A DNA stretch of 64,000 nt, taken from NCBI RefSeq assembly GCF_000380985.1, contig NZ_KB905707.1, positions 21,467-85,466 of the forward strand. The letters are read 5' to 3'. Positions within the stretch are counted from its first letter, which is position 1. Each line of letters opens with the position of its first letter. The notes under the pieces are model-generated. The model saw only the letters and a list, made by a program, of their open reading frames with translations. It made no database searches and was not told the DNA's origin. The position numbers and the translations under genes were made by a program. Source of the DNA: Proteiniphilum acetatigenes DSM 18083. Lineage in GTDB: Bacteria; Bacteroidota; Bacteroidia; Bacteroidales; Dysgonomonadaceae. Positions 1 to 9,391 of the stretch are shown here, one piece after another.

Positions 1-1716
1 GGTGTTGTTTACGAGACCATTCAGTTTTCAAAACTCGAAGGTTACAAAACAGGAGGTACTATCCATATTGTGATTAACAATCAGGTGGGATTTACCACTA
101 ATTATTTGGAGGCACGATCCAGTACCTATTGTACCGATGTGGCAAAGGTGACCCATTCACCCGTATTCCATGTGAACGGAGACGATATAGAGGCGATGGT
201 ATATGTAGCCAAGCTGGCGTTGGAATTTCGTCAGAAGTTCAATATCGATGTTTTTATCGATCTGCTCTCTTACCGAAAATACGGTCATAATGAAGGGGAT
301 GAGCCACGTTTTACACAGCCAAAACTCTACGATATCATTGCCAAACATAAAAATCCGCGTGATATCTATGCGGAAAAACTGATTGCTGAAGATGTCATTA
401 CCCGACAGGAGTTTGAAGCAAAAGTATCCGGATTTCACCGGCGCTTAGAGGAGGCTTACGAAGAATCGCTCAAATCCAATAAACTAAACCTTCAGCCCTT
501 TTTCCCGAAAAGATATAAAAATATACGTTATCCGGAGGCTGCGGATTTTGAAAAGAGTGTCGATACGGCCATTTCAAAAGAGTTGTTCATAGAACTGGCA
601 AAAGATATTACAAAGCTGCCGGAGGATAAAAAATTCTTTAACAAGACCCGGCGCCTGTTCGCGCAGAGGGCAGCTATGATCGAACAGGATAGTTACGATT
701 GGGCGATGGGTGAACTGATGGCATATGCTTCATTAGCGAAAGAAAAGCATTCGGTAAGGCTGAGCGGTCAGGACTCCGAGCGGGGTACGTTTTCGCATCG
801 CCACGCTGAGGTAATCACCGAAGACGGTGAAGAGAAATACTTTCCCCTGAAAACCCTGGGTGAGGGACAGGCGCCTGTACGGGTCTATAATTCGCCCCTC
901 AATGAGTATGGTATACTGGGCTTTGAGTATGGTTATTCACTGGCTCATCCCGAAGGGCTTACCATCTGGGAAGCGCAGTTTGGTGACTTCTACAATGTAG
1001 GGCAGGTGATCGTGGATCAGTATATCTCAGCCGCACAGGAGAAATGGGGTATAAGATCCGGGCTGGTGATGTTTCTTCCGCACGGCTATGAAGGGCAGGG
1101 AGCGGAACATTCGAGTGGACGAATAGAACGTTTCCTGAGCCTTTGCGCTAACTATAACTTACAAGTGGTAAACTGTACTACTCCCGCCAACTTTTTCCAC
1201 GTGCTTCGCAGGCAGTTGCACCGCGATATCCGTCTTCCTCTGATCGTCTTTACACCCAAGAGCCTCCTGCGTCACCCTGAGTGTACTTCTTCCCTTGCCG
1301 ATTTCACTGAAGGTAGATTTATGGAGGTGATAGAAGACAAGTCCATAAAAGATCTGTCGAAAGTGAGAAGAGTGCTGCTTTGTAGCGGTAAGATCTATTA
1401 CGAACTCAATGCAGTGCAGAAAGAGAGAAAAATAAACGATATCTCCATTCTGCGTGTGGAGCAGCTCTATCCCTTCCCGGAAAAGCAGATCAGGAAGGTA
1501 TTACAGCGCTATCCTGCAAATGTGGAGCTTGTGTGGGTACAGGAGGAACCATTCAATATGGGTGCAGCCCTTTTTGTAAAACAGCAAATGGATGATTGTA
1601 CCTTGCAGATTCTCAGCCGTCCCGCCAGCGGCGTCACGGCCGAAGGCCTTACGGCACAGCATAAGGTGTGTCAGGCAGTCATCATGGATAAAGCGTTCAA
1701 TTTTCTTGGAGAATAA
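1..1716 (+). CDS. sucA: 2-oxoglutarate dehydrogenase E1 component (5'-truncated by window)
   Basis: Thiamine-diphosphate-dependent E1 subunit of the 2-oxoglutarate dehydrogenase complex, which decarboxylates 2-oxoglutarate and passes the succinyl group to the lipoyl arm of E2. The frame is open from base 1, so the gene starts outside the window. 571 C-terminal residues are visible of roughly 930 usual for the family. Family motifs seen are HIVINNQVGFTT near the start, KYGHNEGDEP, GQDSERGTFSHRHA and FLPHGYEGQGAEHSS. The last two belong to the transketolase-like pyrimidine-binding half. The E2 gene follows in the same direction after about 120 bp, as expected for a sucAB operon. The E3 gene (lpd) is not next to it. 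Confidence 0.96.
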   Translation, partial: GVVYETIQFSKLEGYKTGGTIHIVINNQVGFTTNYLEARSSTYCTDVAKVTHSPVFHVNGDDIEAMVYVAKLALEFRQKFNIDVFIDLLSYRKYGHNEGDEPRFTQPKLYDIIAKHKNPRDIYAEKLIAEDVITRQEFEAKVSGFHRRLEEAYEESLKSNKLNLQPFFPKRYKNIRYPEAADFEKSVDTAISKELFIELAKDITKLPEDKKFFNKTRRLFAQRAAMIEQDSYDWAMGELMAYASLAKEKHSVRLSGQDSERGTFSHRHAEVITEDGEEKYFPLKTLGEGQAPVRVYNSPLNEYGILGFEYGYSLAHPEGLTIWEAQFGDFYNVGQVIVDQYISAAQEKWGIRSGLVMFLPHGYEGQGAEHSSGRIERFLSLCANYNLQVVNCTTPANFFHVLRRQLHRDIRLPLIVFTPKSLLRHPECTSSLADFTEGRFMEVIEDKSIKDLSKVRRVLLCSGKIYYELNAVQKERKINDISILRVEQLYPFPEKQIRKVLQRYPANVELVWVQEEPFNMGAALFVKQQMDDCTLQILSRPASGVTAEGLTAQHKVCQAVIMDKAFNFLGE

Positions 1717-1839
1717 AGAACAAAGATTTCTGATAAACTAAAAACGAAAAGTGAAAAGAGCGAATTTTAATATTTGCGATGCTTGGTGTTTCGAAATTAC
1801 CAATCTAAATTTTCACTATTCACTATTCACTTTAAGAAT

Positions 1840-3189
1840 ATGGCAATTATAGAAATAAAAATACCAAGTCCCGGAGAATCCATTACGCATGTGGAGCTTT
1901 CCCGCTGGTTGGTAGAAGAGGGTGCCTTCGTGCAAAAAGATACTGAAATAGCGGAATTGGAATCGGAAAAAGCTACGCTGATGCTGATGGCCGAAGAGAG
2001 CGGGAAAATATCACTCAAAGCTACGGAGGGAGAATCGATAGAGGTGGGTGCTGTGGCCTGTACCATAGATACCTCGGTACAACCGGAAGAGTCTGTAGCG
2101 CCGGCAGCAGATGATAAGACATCCTTGGAACAGCCTCCCGCTTCGGGGCAATCCTCTGAGAAAGCAGATACAACACAAACGGCATCGCAGGACGGAAAAA
2201 AAATTTCTGTTCCGTCGGTAGAAGAATCTACCGCAACAGGTATCTCTACGGCGAAAACTGCCATTGAGCCATCTGAATCCCAAACTGATTATGACAAAAT
2301 AAAGATCACCCCTCTGGCAAAAAAAGTGATGATAGAGAACGGGTTGTCGGTAGAGGATGTGATCAACGGTTTGAGGAGATTAAAGCGTGAGGATGTGGAG
2401 ACTGTACTGGGTGCAGCATCGGACAGAATTGGTGCGAATGGACTGAAGCGTCCGGTCACCCGGGAATCCAAAAGTGAACGGATGAGCTCACTCCGGAGGA
2501 AGTTAAGCGAGCGTTTGGTATCAGTGAAGAACGAGACAGCCATGCTGACCACTTTTAATGAGGTAGACATGAAGCCTATTATGGATTTGCGGAAGAAATA
2601 CCAGACCCAGTTCATGGAGAAACACGGTATCAAGCTGGGCATCATGTCTTTTTTTCTGAAAGCCTGCTCTGTAGCTCTACGCGAGTTTCCCAATGTAAAT
2701 GCCATGCTCGACGGTGAGAATATGATTACTTACGATTATGCCGATATTTCGGTTGCAGTAAGTACACCCAAAGGATTGATGGTACCTGTCATCCGCAATG
2801 TAGAAAGCCTGGGATTGGCAGAAATAGAGCGTGCGCTTGAGGAACTTGCAGCAAAGGCACGGAGCGGCAAGATCTCCATCCCCGAAATGAGTGGCGGCAC
2901 GTTCACCGTGACTAATGGTGGTATATTCGGCTCCATGATGTCCACACCTCTTATCAATCCCCCTCAGTCTGCCATACTGGGTATGCACAATATCCAGGAG
3001 CGTCCGGTAGCCATAGACGGTCAGGTAGTAATCCGTCCTATGATGTATGTGGCATTATCGTACGACCATCGTGTGATTGATGGCAAGGAGTCGGTCGGTT
3101 TTCTGGTCAGGGTTAAACAATTGCTGGAAAAACCGACTGATATACTGTTCGGAGGAAGTAGCGGGGAGAAGGCATTACTTGGAGTCTGA
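1840..3189 (+). CDS. sucB: 2-oxoglutarate dehydrogenase E2, dihydrolipoamide succinyltransferase
   Basis: E2 core of the 2-oxoglutarate dehydrogenase complex, 449 aa. It has an N-terminal lipoyl domain (about 1-77, with the lipoylated Lys near residue 44 in ESEKATL). An Ala/Ser/Thr/Glu-rich flexible linker follows (about 80-150), then a peripheral subunit-binding domain (about 153-190, [12 protein letters not shown]) and the catalytic acyltransferase domain with [11 protein letters not shown] near the C terminus. The frame is open 22 codons further upstream, but that extension encodes an unlikely N terminus and lies in an intergenic TTCACTATT-type repeat, so [14 protein letters not shown] is taken as the start. 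It follows sucA directly and is convergent with the helicase gene. Confidence 0.95.
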   Translation: MAIIEIKIPSPGESITHVELSRWLVEEGAFVQKDTEIAELESEKATLMLMAEESGKISLKATEGESIEVGAVACTIDTSVQPEESVAPAADDKTSLEQPPASGQSSEKADTTQTASQDGKKISVPSVEESTATGISTAKTAIEPSESQTDYDKIKITPLAKKVMIENGLSVEDVINGLRRLKREDVETVLGAASDRIGANGLKRPVTRESKSERMSSLRRKLSERLVSVKNETAMLTTFNEVDMKPIMDLRKKYQTQFMEKHGIKLGIMSFFLKACSVALREFPNVNAMLDGENMITYDYADISVAVSTPKGLMVPVIRNVESLGLAEIERALEELAAKARSGKISIPEMSGGTFTVTNGGIFGSMMSTPLINPPQSAILGMHNIQERPVAIDGQVVIRPMMYVALSYDHRVIDGKESVGFLVRVKQLLEKPTDILFGGSSGEKALLGV

Positions 3190-3254
3190 AAAAAGATTCT
3201 GTACTTTCTTTGCTACACGAGGTGTGTTATATAAATCTGGCATTTGTGATGAAT

Positions 3255-5564
3255 TTACTCAACAATCGAGAATTTGGCAAATTTGAGTAACAGTTGTTTC
3301 TTACCGGCGGACTCGAACTCTACAAATGCACGTCGATCGTTGCCGCTCATCTCGATGGAAGTCACCACACCGCGTCCAAATCGCTCATGTTCTATTATAT
3401 GTCCGACTTCCAATTCTTGTGCCTCTTTCGATAAGGGAGTGGAGGAAGCGACTCGTTGAACGGGTACCACTCGCTTTGGAGTAATGGTGTGATTGCTCAT
3501 GGTATTCTGTAATCGCTGCTCCCGCATAGATCCCCAGAAATCATCTGCCGGGGCCGTCCTGGTAATAAAGTCATTTTCCCCACCTTCAATATAGGAGGAG
3601 TCAATGTCTTTCAGGAAGCGGCTTGGTGTGGCGGGATTAGTCTGTCCATTCCTGAAGCGGCTTTTCGCGTAGGTAATAGTACAGCTTTTCTTTGCGCGGG
3701 TGATCGCCACATAAAAAAGGCGACGTTCCTCTTCCAGGCCCCGTATTTCCGATTTCGCCATAGCAGAAGGAAAGAGATCTTCTTCCAGTCCCACCACGAA
3801 TACGTGGTCAAATTCCAGCCCTTTGGCAGAGTGGACCGTCATCAGTGTTACCCTCTCGTTATCGGCTTCATTGTCAGTGTCCTGATCGGTGAGTAATGAC
3901 ACTTCTGAGAGGAAGTCTGCCAGGCGGATATTTTCTTCACCCTGCTCCTGTTGCGTTTCCACGAATTCGTTCATCGCATTAAGCAACTCCTGCATATTCT
4001 GTGCACGGCTCATCCCTTCGGGGGTCATGTCGTCATAAGCTTCTTTGGCGATTCCGCTGTTTTTAATTATCTCCTGTGCCAGTTCGAAGGCGTTCATCGT
4101 TTCGTTTTTATCGATAAAACCCTGTATCAGGGAATAAAAACCTTCCAATTTCTTTGCCGTACCCGTGTTTACATCCAGATTATATTCCAGTGGAGCGGTA
4201 ACCACCTGCCAGAGACTGACGTTGTGGCGTTGTGCGGTAGAAGTGATCTTGGCGACAGTTACAGCACCGATACCTCTGGTCGGGTAATTGATGATACGGC
4301 GGAAAGCTTCTTCGTCGTTCGGATTGACGATCAGCCGGAAATAACTGATGATATCCTTGATCTCCTTGCGTTGATAGAACGACAGTCCCCCGTATATCCT
4401 GTAGGGAATATTATTCTTTCTAAGCGCCTCTTCAAAGGCACGCGATTGGGCGTTGGTACGATAAAGGATAGCGAAGTCGTTGTAGCCGGCATATTTTTCG
4501 AGCCGCATCCGGGCGATTTTGTTGGAGACGATCAGTGCTTCCTCAAAATCGGAAAAAGCGCTCCTTATCTCGATCTTCTCACCCTCTTCATTCTCGGAGA
4601 ACACATTTTTGAATATCTGCTCACTGTTTTTTTTGATCAGGCTGTTGGCCGCATTCACGATATTCCGGGTGGAACGGTAGTTTTGTTCCAATTTGAATAT
4701 TTGTGTACCAGGAAAATTCGATTTGAATTTCAGGATATTGTCGATATTGGCACCCCTGAATGAGTAGATGCTTTGTGCATCGTCACCCACCACGCATACA
4801 CGGTGATGTGCATCAGCCAATTGCTTCACAATAAGGTGTTGGGCAAAATTGGTATCCTGGTATTCATCTACTAATATATACTGGAATTGGTTCCTGTATT
4901 TTTCCAGTACTTCCTTGTGGTCGCGAAACAATATATTGGTATACATCAGCAGATCGTCGAAATCCATGCTGTTGCCCGAGCGGAGTCTGCTCTGGTAGCG
5001 TTGATAAATCTCGAAGAGCTGTGGCCTTTTCGCCATCCGGTCGTACTGTATAATTTCGGTGTTAGCTGCGTACATGGCTGGTGTGATCAGGCTGTTCTTT
5101 GCCCTCGATATCTGTCCATGCACCACCCCCGGCCTGTACTGTTTGTCATCCAGCTCCATCTCTTTGATGATCAGCCTTACTAAATTGTTGGAGTCAGATG
5201 AGTCGAAGATGGTGAAATTCGACTGAAAACCGATCGCTTCCGCTTCACTCCGTAGTATACGAGCAAAGATGGAGTGGAAGGTCCCCATCCAGAGCCGCCG
5301 GGCCCTTTTTTCTCCCACCAGATCGGCAATACGCGATTTCATCTCGCGTGCCGCCTTGTTGGTAAAGGTGAGCGCCAGGATGTAATAAGGGGGAAGTCCC
5401 TGCTCCAGGAGGTAGGCGATCTTATAAGTGAGTACCCGTGTTTTTCCCGATCCTGCACCGGCAATCACAAGTGAAGGTCCGTCACAAAATGCTACGGCAG
5501 CCCGTTGTGCTTCGTTCAGGTGGCTGAGCAAGCCGGAGTCACTATTTTTTTCGGTTTTCTGCAT
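3255..5564 (-). CDS. uvrD: UvrD/PcrA-type ATP-dependent DNA helicase
   Basis: Superfamily 1A 3'-5' DNA helicase of 769 aa, acting in repair, removal of recombination intermediates and replication-transcription conflicts. Seen: Q-motif LNEAQRAAV, Walker A GAGSGKT (residues 36-42), motif II VDEYQDTN, motif III GDDAQSIYSFRGA, motif IV QNYRST, motif V TVHSAKGLEFDHV and motif VI VAITRAKK. A C-terminal tail ending in a small KOW/Tudor-like segment (IEHERFGRGVVTSIE) is typical of PcrA/UvrD. A TACTTTTG -7-like box lies on the minus strand at 5570-5577, almost touching the ATG, so the transcript would be leaderless or nearly so. Whether to call it uvrD or pcrA is a naming choice. Confidence 0.95.
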   Translation of the reverse strand: MQKTEKNSDSGLLSHLNEAQRAAVAFCDGPSLVIAGAGSGKTRVLTYKIAYLLEQGLPPYYILALTFTNKAAREMKSRIADLVGEKRARRLWMGTFHSIFARILRSEAEAIGFQSNFTIFDSSDSNNLVRLIIKEMELDDKQYRPGVVHGQISRAKNSLITPAMYAANTEIIQYDRMAKRPQLFEIYQRYQSRLRSGNSMDFDDLLMYTNILFRDHKEVLEKYRNQFQYILVDEYQDTNFAQHLIVKQLADAHHRVCVVGDDAQSIYSFRGANIDNILKFKSNFPGTQIFKLEQNYRSTRNIVNAANSLIKKNSEQIFKNVFSENEEGEKIEIRSAFSDFEEALIVSNKIARMRLEKYAGYNDFAILYRTNAQSRAFEEALRKNNIPYRIYGGLSFYQRKEIKDIISYFRLIVNPNDEEAFRRIINYPTRGIGAVTVAKITSTAQRHNVSLWQVVTAPLEYNLDVNTGTAKKLEGFYSLIQGFIDKNETMNAFELAQEIIKNSGIAKEAYDDMTPEGMSRAQNMQELLNAMNEFVETQQEQGEENIRLADFLSEVSLLTDQDTDNEADNERVTLMTVHSAKGLEFDHVFVVGLEEDLFPSAMAKSEIRGLEEERRLFYVAITRAKKSCTITYAKSRFRNGQTNPATPSRFLKDIDSSYIEGGENDFITRTAPADDFWGSMREQRLQNTMSNHTITPKRVVPVQRVASSTPLSKEAQELEVGHIIEHERFGRGVVTSIEMSGNDRRAFVEFESAGKKQLLLKFAKFSIVE

Positions 5565-5902
5565 AACTACAAAAGTACGAATTTTCGACGGAACGGAATA
5601 AAAAAACTGTCCCTCTTTGAAGGTGTCACGGTAAAGGGTGAATCAATGGTTTGCTTATATGGGTGTTAAGCAAGGGGGGACTGGGAGAGTATTCAGAATA
5701 ATCGGGTGAAAAAGGGAAATTTAAGAAAAAATAGATAACTTTGTCGGACTGACAATGTTTTTCCTATGAGTTTTGCCATCAGTTCAACCAAAGATCCTTC
5801 CGGGAAAAACAATCTGATGCGCTCGCTTTTACAGCCGTTTCGTATCAACCGGATTTCAGAATAAAAATTGATAACAGCACCCATTACGGATGATCAGTGA
5901 TT
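5565..5902. other. Intergenic region between divergent helicase and sigma-factor genes
   Basis: 338 bp with no convincing gene. It holds a minus-strand -7-like box for the helicase (5570-5577) and a plus-strand one for the sigma factor (5736-5743). A 32-codon plus-strand ORF at 5766-5864 (starting MSFAISSTKDPSG) lies in the presumed sigma-factor leader. There is no independent evidence that it is translated. Confidence 0.6.
5736..5743 (+). promoter_or_regulatory. Candidate Bacteroidetes -7 element for the sigma/anti-sigma operon
   Basis: TAACTTTG matches the Bacteroidetes -7 consensus TAnnTTTG. No good TTTG -33 element is found about 20 bp upstream, so this is a weak call. The implied leader to the sigma-factor start is about 150 nt. 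Confidence 0.4.
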
Positions 5903-6475
5903 ATGAAAAAGAGTGACACCAATGATCCCGTTTTATTATGGAATAGTTTCAGAAATGGGAACGATGATGCATATATTCTTATTTATAGGACATATGTCCG
6001 GGATTTATATTTTCAGGGACTTCAATTTACCAAAAATAAGGAAATCATTAAGGACTGTATACAAGATGTTTTCACCAAGTTATATAAATACCGTTCGAAT
6101 TTAGGGGATACTGACAATATAAAATATTACCTCCTGACCTCCATGCGTAATCAGTTGCTCACCGCGATATCCAAAGAGAAAATATATATGGATGTTGAGA
6201 GGGAAGACACAAATGCAGGGAATCTGCCTGAAAAGAATATAGAAGACATCCTGATAGAACGGGAAGAGGATAGGGCCATGGGAGATAAAATCAACCTGGC
6301 CATGTCCCTTCTGACCGACAGGCAAAGAGAAGCAGTCCGTTACCGTTATATAGATTGTTTAACCCCTGAAGAAATATGCCGTCTGATGGATCTGAACTAC
6401 CAGTCTTTGCAGAATATCCTTTCCCGGTCTTTAAAAAAAATTCGTCAACATTTGAAAAAAGATTCGTTGAAGTGA
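5903..6475 (+). CDS. ECF-type RNA polymerase sigma-70 factor
   Basis: Sigma factor of 190 aa of the extracytoplasmic-function class, expected to direct RNA polymerase to the downstream PUL when released by its anti-sigma partner. Region 2 is visible at about residues 20-90 (core-binding and -10 recognition, with KEIIKDCIQDVFTKLY). Region 4 is at about 135-185, with the helix-turn-helix LTPEEICRLMDLNYQSLQNI. The longest frame starts with GTG at 5897; the ATG two codons later is preferred. The FecR-type anti-sigma gene follows after 46 bp, forming the usual cell-surface signalling pair with the STN-bearing SusC at 9392. Confidence 0.92.
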   Translation: MKKSDTNDPVLLWNSFRNGNDDAYILIYRTYVRDLYFQGLQFTKNKEIIKDCIQDVFTKLYKYRSNLGDTDNIKYYLLTSMRNQLLTAISKEKIYMDVEREDTNAGNLPEKNIEDILIEREEDRAMGDKINLAMSLLTDRQREAVRYRYIDCLTPEEICRLMDLNYQSLQNILSRSLKKIRQHLKKDSLK

Positions 6476-6521
6476 GTATTAAAAAATAAACCCGAAGTTA
6501 TATATATAACGTTCATGTAAT

Positions 6522-7703
6522 ATGCTTTATTCAGATCACAAGAACAAATACGTAAACTATAGGTCCGAAGAGTTTCTGTCAGATACTTTTTTTATACGCT
6601 CAATGAAGGAACCGACGGAAGAATCCGAGAATTTCTGGTCCGAATTCACGAAAAGGAATCCGTCCAATATAGGGGAATTCATTCAGGCAAAACAAATACT
6701 TCTTGCGATCAGGGATGACGAAAGCCGGATGTTGCCTGACGAAGAGGTGGATCAGCTGCTAGATCGGATCATGGATATAAACCTCGGGCGGACAAATAAA
6801 AAAAGGCGGGTTGTACGCTATTGGATGGGGGTTGCGGCTGGTATTGCTGCATGCGTTATTGCCGTAATAATGATAGTTCAAGAGCCCGGACCATTGACCC
6901 TCGGGCAGGATAAAATATTGTCATACGTGGAAAAAAACAAAACAATTAATCTGGATGATACGACAGTCAAACTGATTATTTCTGATCAGAAAATAATTGT
7001 CACCGAAGAAGTTGAACCTGTCATTGCCTACGATTCGAAAGAGATAAAATTAGCGACGACAGAAATTTCCAAGGCCGAATCGGCAGAATATAACCAGTTG
7101 ATTGTCCCATATGGAAAAAGATCAAGACTTACATTGTCCGATGGTACCAAAATATGGGTAAATGCGGGAACCCACCTTACTTATCCTGTTGAATTCACGG
7201 ATACGAGGCGAGAGATCTATGTAAGCGGAGAAGTCTTTCTGGATATTGCCCACGATACGGATCGCCCTTTCATTGTAAAAACGGATAACTTTGATATCCG
7301 GGTTTTGGGTACGAAGTTCAATGTCTCCACGTATGAGAATGAAATCAATAACGTTGTGTTGGTCTCCGGGTCGGTAAAAATATCCCAATCGGGCAAACGG
7401 CAGGATGTTTTCCTGCAACCGAATGAAATGTTTGAGCTTCACGAGGGGCAGTCCATGAAAAAACAGGTCAATGCCGAATATTATACATCATGGATCAACG
7501 GGTTATATATCGTTGATAATGAAAAGCTCGAGGTCGTCCTGAAACGCCTTTCGAAGTACTATGGAAAGAAAATAGCGTGCAGCCCTGAAACCGGACAGTT
7601 ACGGTGCTCGGGAAAACTTGATTTAAAAGAAAGTTTAAATGATATTTTAGATAATCTCAACCTGAAATATACATCCGGTAATAATACCTATAAAATTTAT
7701 TAA
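6522..7703 (+). CDS. FecR-family anti-sigma factor
   Basis: Single-pass inner-membrane anti-sigma regulator, 393 aa. The N-terminal cytoplasmic part (about 1-95) would bind the sigma factor. One membrane span follows at about 98-118 (MGVAAGIAACVIAVIMIV). The periplasmic FecR domain starts near residue 192 (VPYGKRSRLTLSDGTKIWVN, then VSGEVFLDIAHD and VLGTKFNVSTY), and the C-terminal DUF4974 domain is at about 325-393. In this system the periplasmic part contacts the STN domain of a substrate-loaded SusC, and the signal leads to sigma release. It lies directly downstream of the sigma gene and upstream of the PUL enzymes. Confidence 0.93.
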   Translation: MLYSDHKNKYVNYRSEEFLSDTFFIRSMKEPTEESENFWSEFTKRNPSNIGEFIQAKQILLAIRDDESRMLPDEEVDQLLDRIMDINLGRTNKKRRVVRYWMGVAAGIAACVIAVIMIVQEPGPLTLGQDKILSYVEKNKTINLDDTTVKLIISDQKIIVTEEVEPVIAYDSKEIKLATTEISKAESAEYNQLIVPYGKRSRLTLSDGTKIWVNAGTHLTYPVEFTDTRREIYVSGEVFLDIAHDTDRPFIVKTDNFDIRVLGTKFNVSTYENEINNVVLVSGSVKISQSGKRQDVFLQPNEMFELHEGQSMKKQVNAEYYTSWINGLYIVDNEKLEVVLKRLSKYYGKKIACSPETGQLRCSGKLDLKESLNDILDNLNLKYTSGNNTYKIY

Positions 7704-8046
7704 TCCGGATGCCATACGGTCCTATATATAATAACACTATAAAAAATTAAATAATGAAAATGAAAAGCCCCTCTTAAATCTCATTGATTTTCAGAATACT
7801 GACTTTTCTCTGAAAGAAATCTGAACCGGATTTTTACCGATATTCTGCCGGATTAAAGATCATCTGCATGATCCGGCCATGAGAGATGTATGCTTTTTTA
7901 TATGAAAAATTTCTTTAATTGTATAGCATAAGGAACATTCATTCCATGAATAAATAATCATTTAAAGGAAGTCGGCGATTTCGCTTCGCTCAATTATCTA
8001 CGACATCTTTATTTAACGTTAGTAAAAAAATATTAATTTAAATCAT
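7704..8046. other. AT-rich intergenic region with nested inverted repeats
   Basis: 343 bp between the anti-sigma gene and the first GH105, with no supported gene. Nested inverted repeats are present: CCGGAT at 7848-7853 with ATCCGG at 7871-7876, and inside them GATCAT at 7858-7863 with ATGATC at 7868-7873. They could fold as an RNA hairpin ending the sigma/anti-sigma transcript, but no U-run follows. No TAnnTTTG box was recognised before the GH105 gene. Confidence 0.45.
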
Positions 8047-9228
8047 ATGAAAAAAAGAATTTTAATTGCTGTGACCCTCTTTTCTTTTTATACTGTTTCC
8101 CATTTATATGGCTGCTCGTCAGATCATCCGGCTGAGAGCGGGAATACAGGAAAAATAACGCCGGAGAGTTACGATTTAACAAATTTTCCCCAGGGAGCCG
8201 ATCCTAAGGCAATCGGTGTAAGACTCTCCGAACGATATATTCGTACCATCGATACCCAAAACCCCCGTGTGAACTATCCCTATGTGTGTACCTGGTTGGG
8301 CGCTTTCCGGTTTACACAGACTATCAGCGACGATCAGTTATATAACAGGCTGCTTGAAAGATATGACAATATCTTTTTTTCTTCAGAATCGAATAACCTG
8401 TACCCCGCTCCAAACCATGTGGATAATAATGTATTCGGATCGGTTCCGCTGGAAATATATAAAACAAAGAAAGAAGATAAATACCTTGAACTGGGATTGA
8501 TGTACGCGGATACGCAGTGGGAACTGCCGCCGGATCCCAAGGAATCGCAAAAAAACTGGCACGATCAGGGTTATTCCTGGCAGACACGTATATGGATTGA
8601 CGATATGTATATGATCACAACTGTTCAGTCACAGGCATACCTGGTCACCGGAGACAGGAAATATATTGACAGAACGGCACGGGAAATGGCAATGTATCTC
8701 GACCGGATACAACGACCTAACGGACTGTTTTATCATACTCCCGATGTGCCATTCTTCTGGGGCCGAGGAAACGGATGGATGGCCGTAGGGATGGCGGATT
8801 TATTGAGGGTGCTGCCGAAAGATAATCCCGACAGGGAAAAAATCGAAAAAGCCTATAGATTAATGATGCAGACCTTACTCAAATATCAAGCGAATGACGG
8901 GATGTGGCGCCAGCTCATAGACGATTTTTCATCATGGAAGGAAACGTCATGTACCGCCATGTTTACCTATGCGATGATTGTCGGGGTAAAGAATGGCTGG
9001 CTCGATGAAAAAACATACGGTGCGGCTGCCCGTAAGGGATGGCTTGCGCTCTTAACCTATCTGAATGAGGACGATAATATCAAAAATGTTTGTGAGGGCA
9101 CAAATGCCAAAAACGACCATCAATATTACCTTGACCGCAAACGAAATACCGGCGACCTGCATGGCCAGGCACCCCTCCTTTGGTGTGCGGATGCTTTGTG
9201 CCGCGATAGGGAAACGACAAAAAAATAA
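8047..9228 (+). CDS. GH105 unsaturated glucuronyl/galacturonyl hydrolase, lipoprotein
   Basis: Glycoside hydrolase family 105 enzyme of 393 aa. The family removes 4,5-unsaturated uronic acid residues from the non-reducing end of oligosaccharides left by polysaccharide lyases, for example unsaturated galacturonyl-rhamnose from rhamnogalacturonan I. A signal peptide ends in the lipobox-like HLYGC, so the protein is probably lipid-anchored. Conserved (alpha/alpha)6-barrel motifs are GYSWQTRIWIDDMYM (Asp185/186), GLFYHTPD (Asp233, candidate general acid by recollection of YteR) and FWGRGNGWMAVGM. It is the first enzyme of the PUL, placed between the anti-sigma and SusC genes. A paralogue lies at 16451. 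The exact substrate is inferred, not shown. Confidence 0.9.
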   Translation: MKKRILIAVTLFSFYTVSHLYGCSSDHPAESGNTGKITPESYDLTNFPQGADPKAIGVRLSERYIRTIDTQNPRVNYPYVCTWLGAFRFTQTISDDQLYNRLLERYDNIFFSSESNNLYPAPNHVDNNVFGSVPLEIYKTKKEDKYLELGLMYADTQWELPPDPKESQKNWHDQGYSWQTRIWIDDMYMITTVQSQAYLVTGDRKYIDRTAREMAMYLDRIQRPNGLFYHTPDVPFFWGRGNGWMAVGMADLLRVLPKDNPDREKIEKAYRLMMQTLLKYQANDGMWRQLIDDFSSWKETSCTAMFTYAMIVGVKNGWLDEKTYGAAARKGWLALLTYLNEDDNIKNVCEGTNAKNDHQYYLDRKRNTGDLHGQAPLLWCADALCRDRETTKK

Positions 9229-9306
9229 CGATTCAGAAAAGAACAGATTCACTTTATTTAAAAACAGATAGCCTATGGAAAGATACCCCGAACATTAAAA
9301 AAAATA

Positions 9307-9341
9307 ACCGGACGGCACTCTCACATACCGCCCGGTCCGGT
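9307..9341 (+). other. GC-rich hairpin between GH105 and SusC
   Basis: Inverted repeat ACCGGAC-GGC ... GCC-CG-GTCCGGT: a 10-bp stem with a 2-nt bulge and a loop of about 13 nt, about 80 nt downstream of the GH105 stop and 50 nt upstream of SusC. No U-run follows, so it may be an mRNA processing or stability element, or a partial terminator, rather than a full intrinsic terminator. Confidence 0.5.
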
Positions 9342-9391
9342 TTCAACAAGTTAACGATTTTTATAACAATATTAAAACCATTTACAAATGT

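Noticed and set aside
3951..4763. 270-aa plus-strand open frame inside the helicase gene
   Set aside because: Antisense to the conserved UvrD/PcrA coding sequence; its translation shows no domain and is rich in residues expected from reverse reading.
5693..5884. 63-aa minus-strand frame in the helicase/sigma gap
   Set aside because: No recognisable motif, no ribosome site, and it overlaps the presumed sigma-factor promoter.
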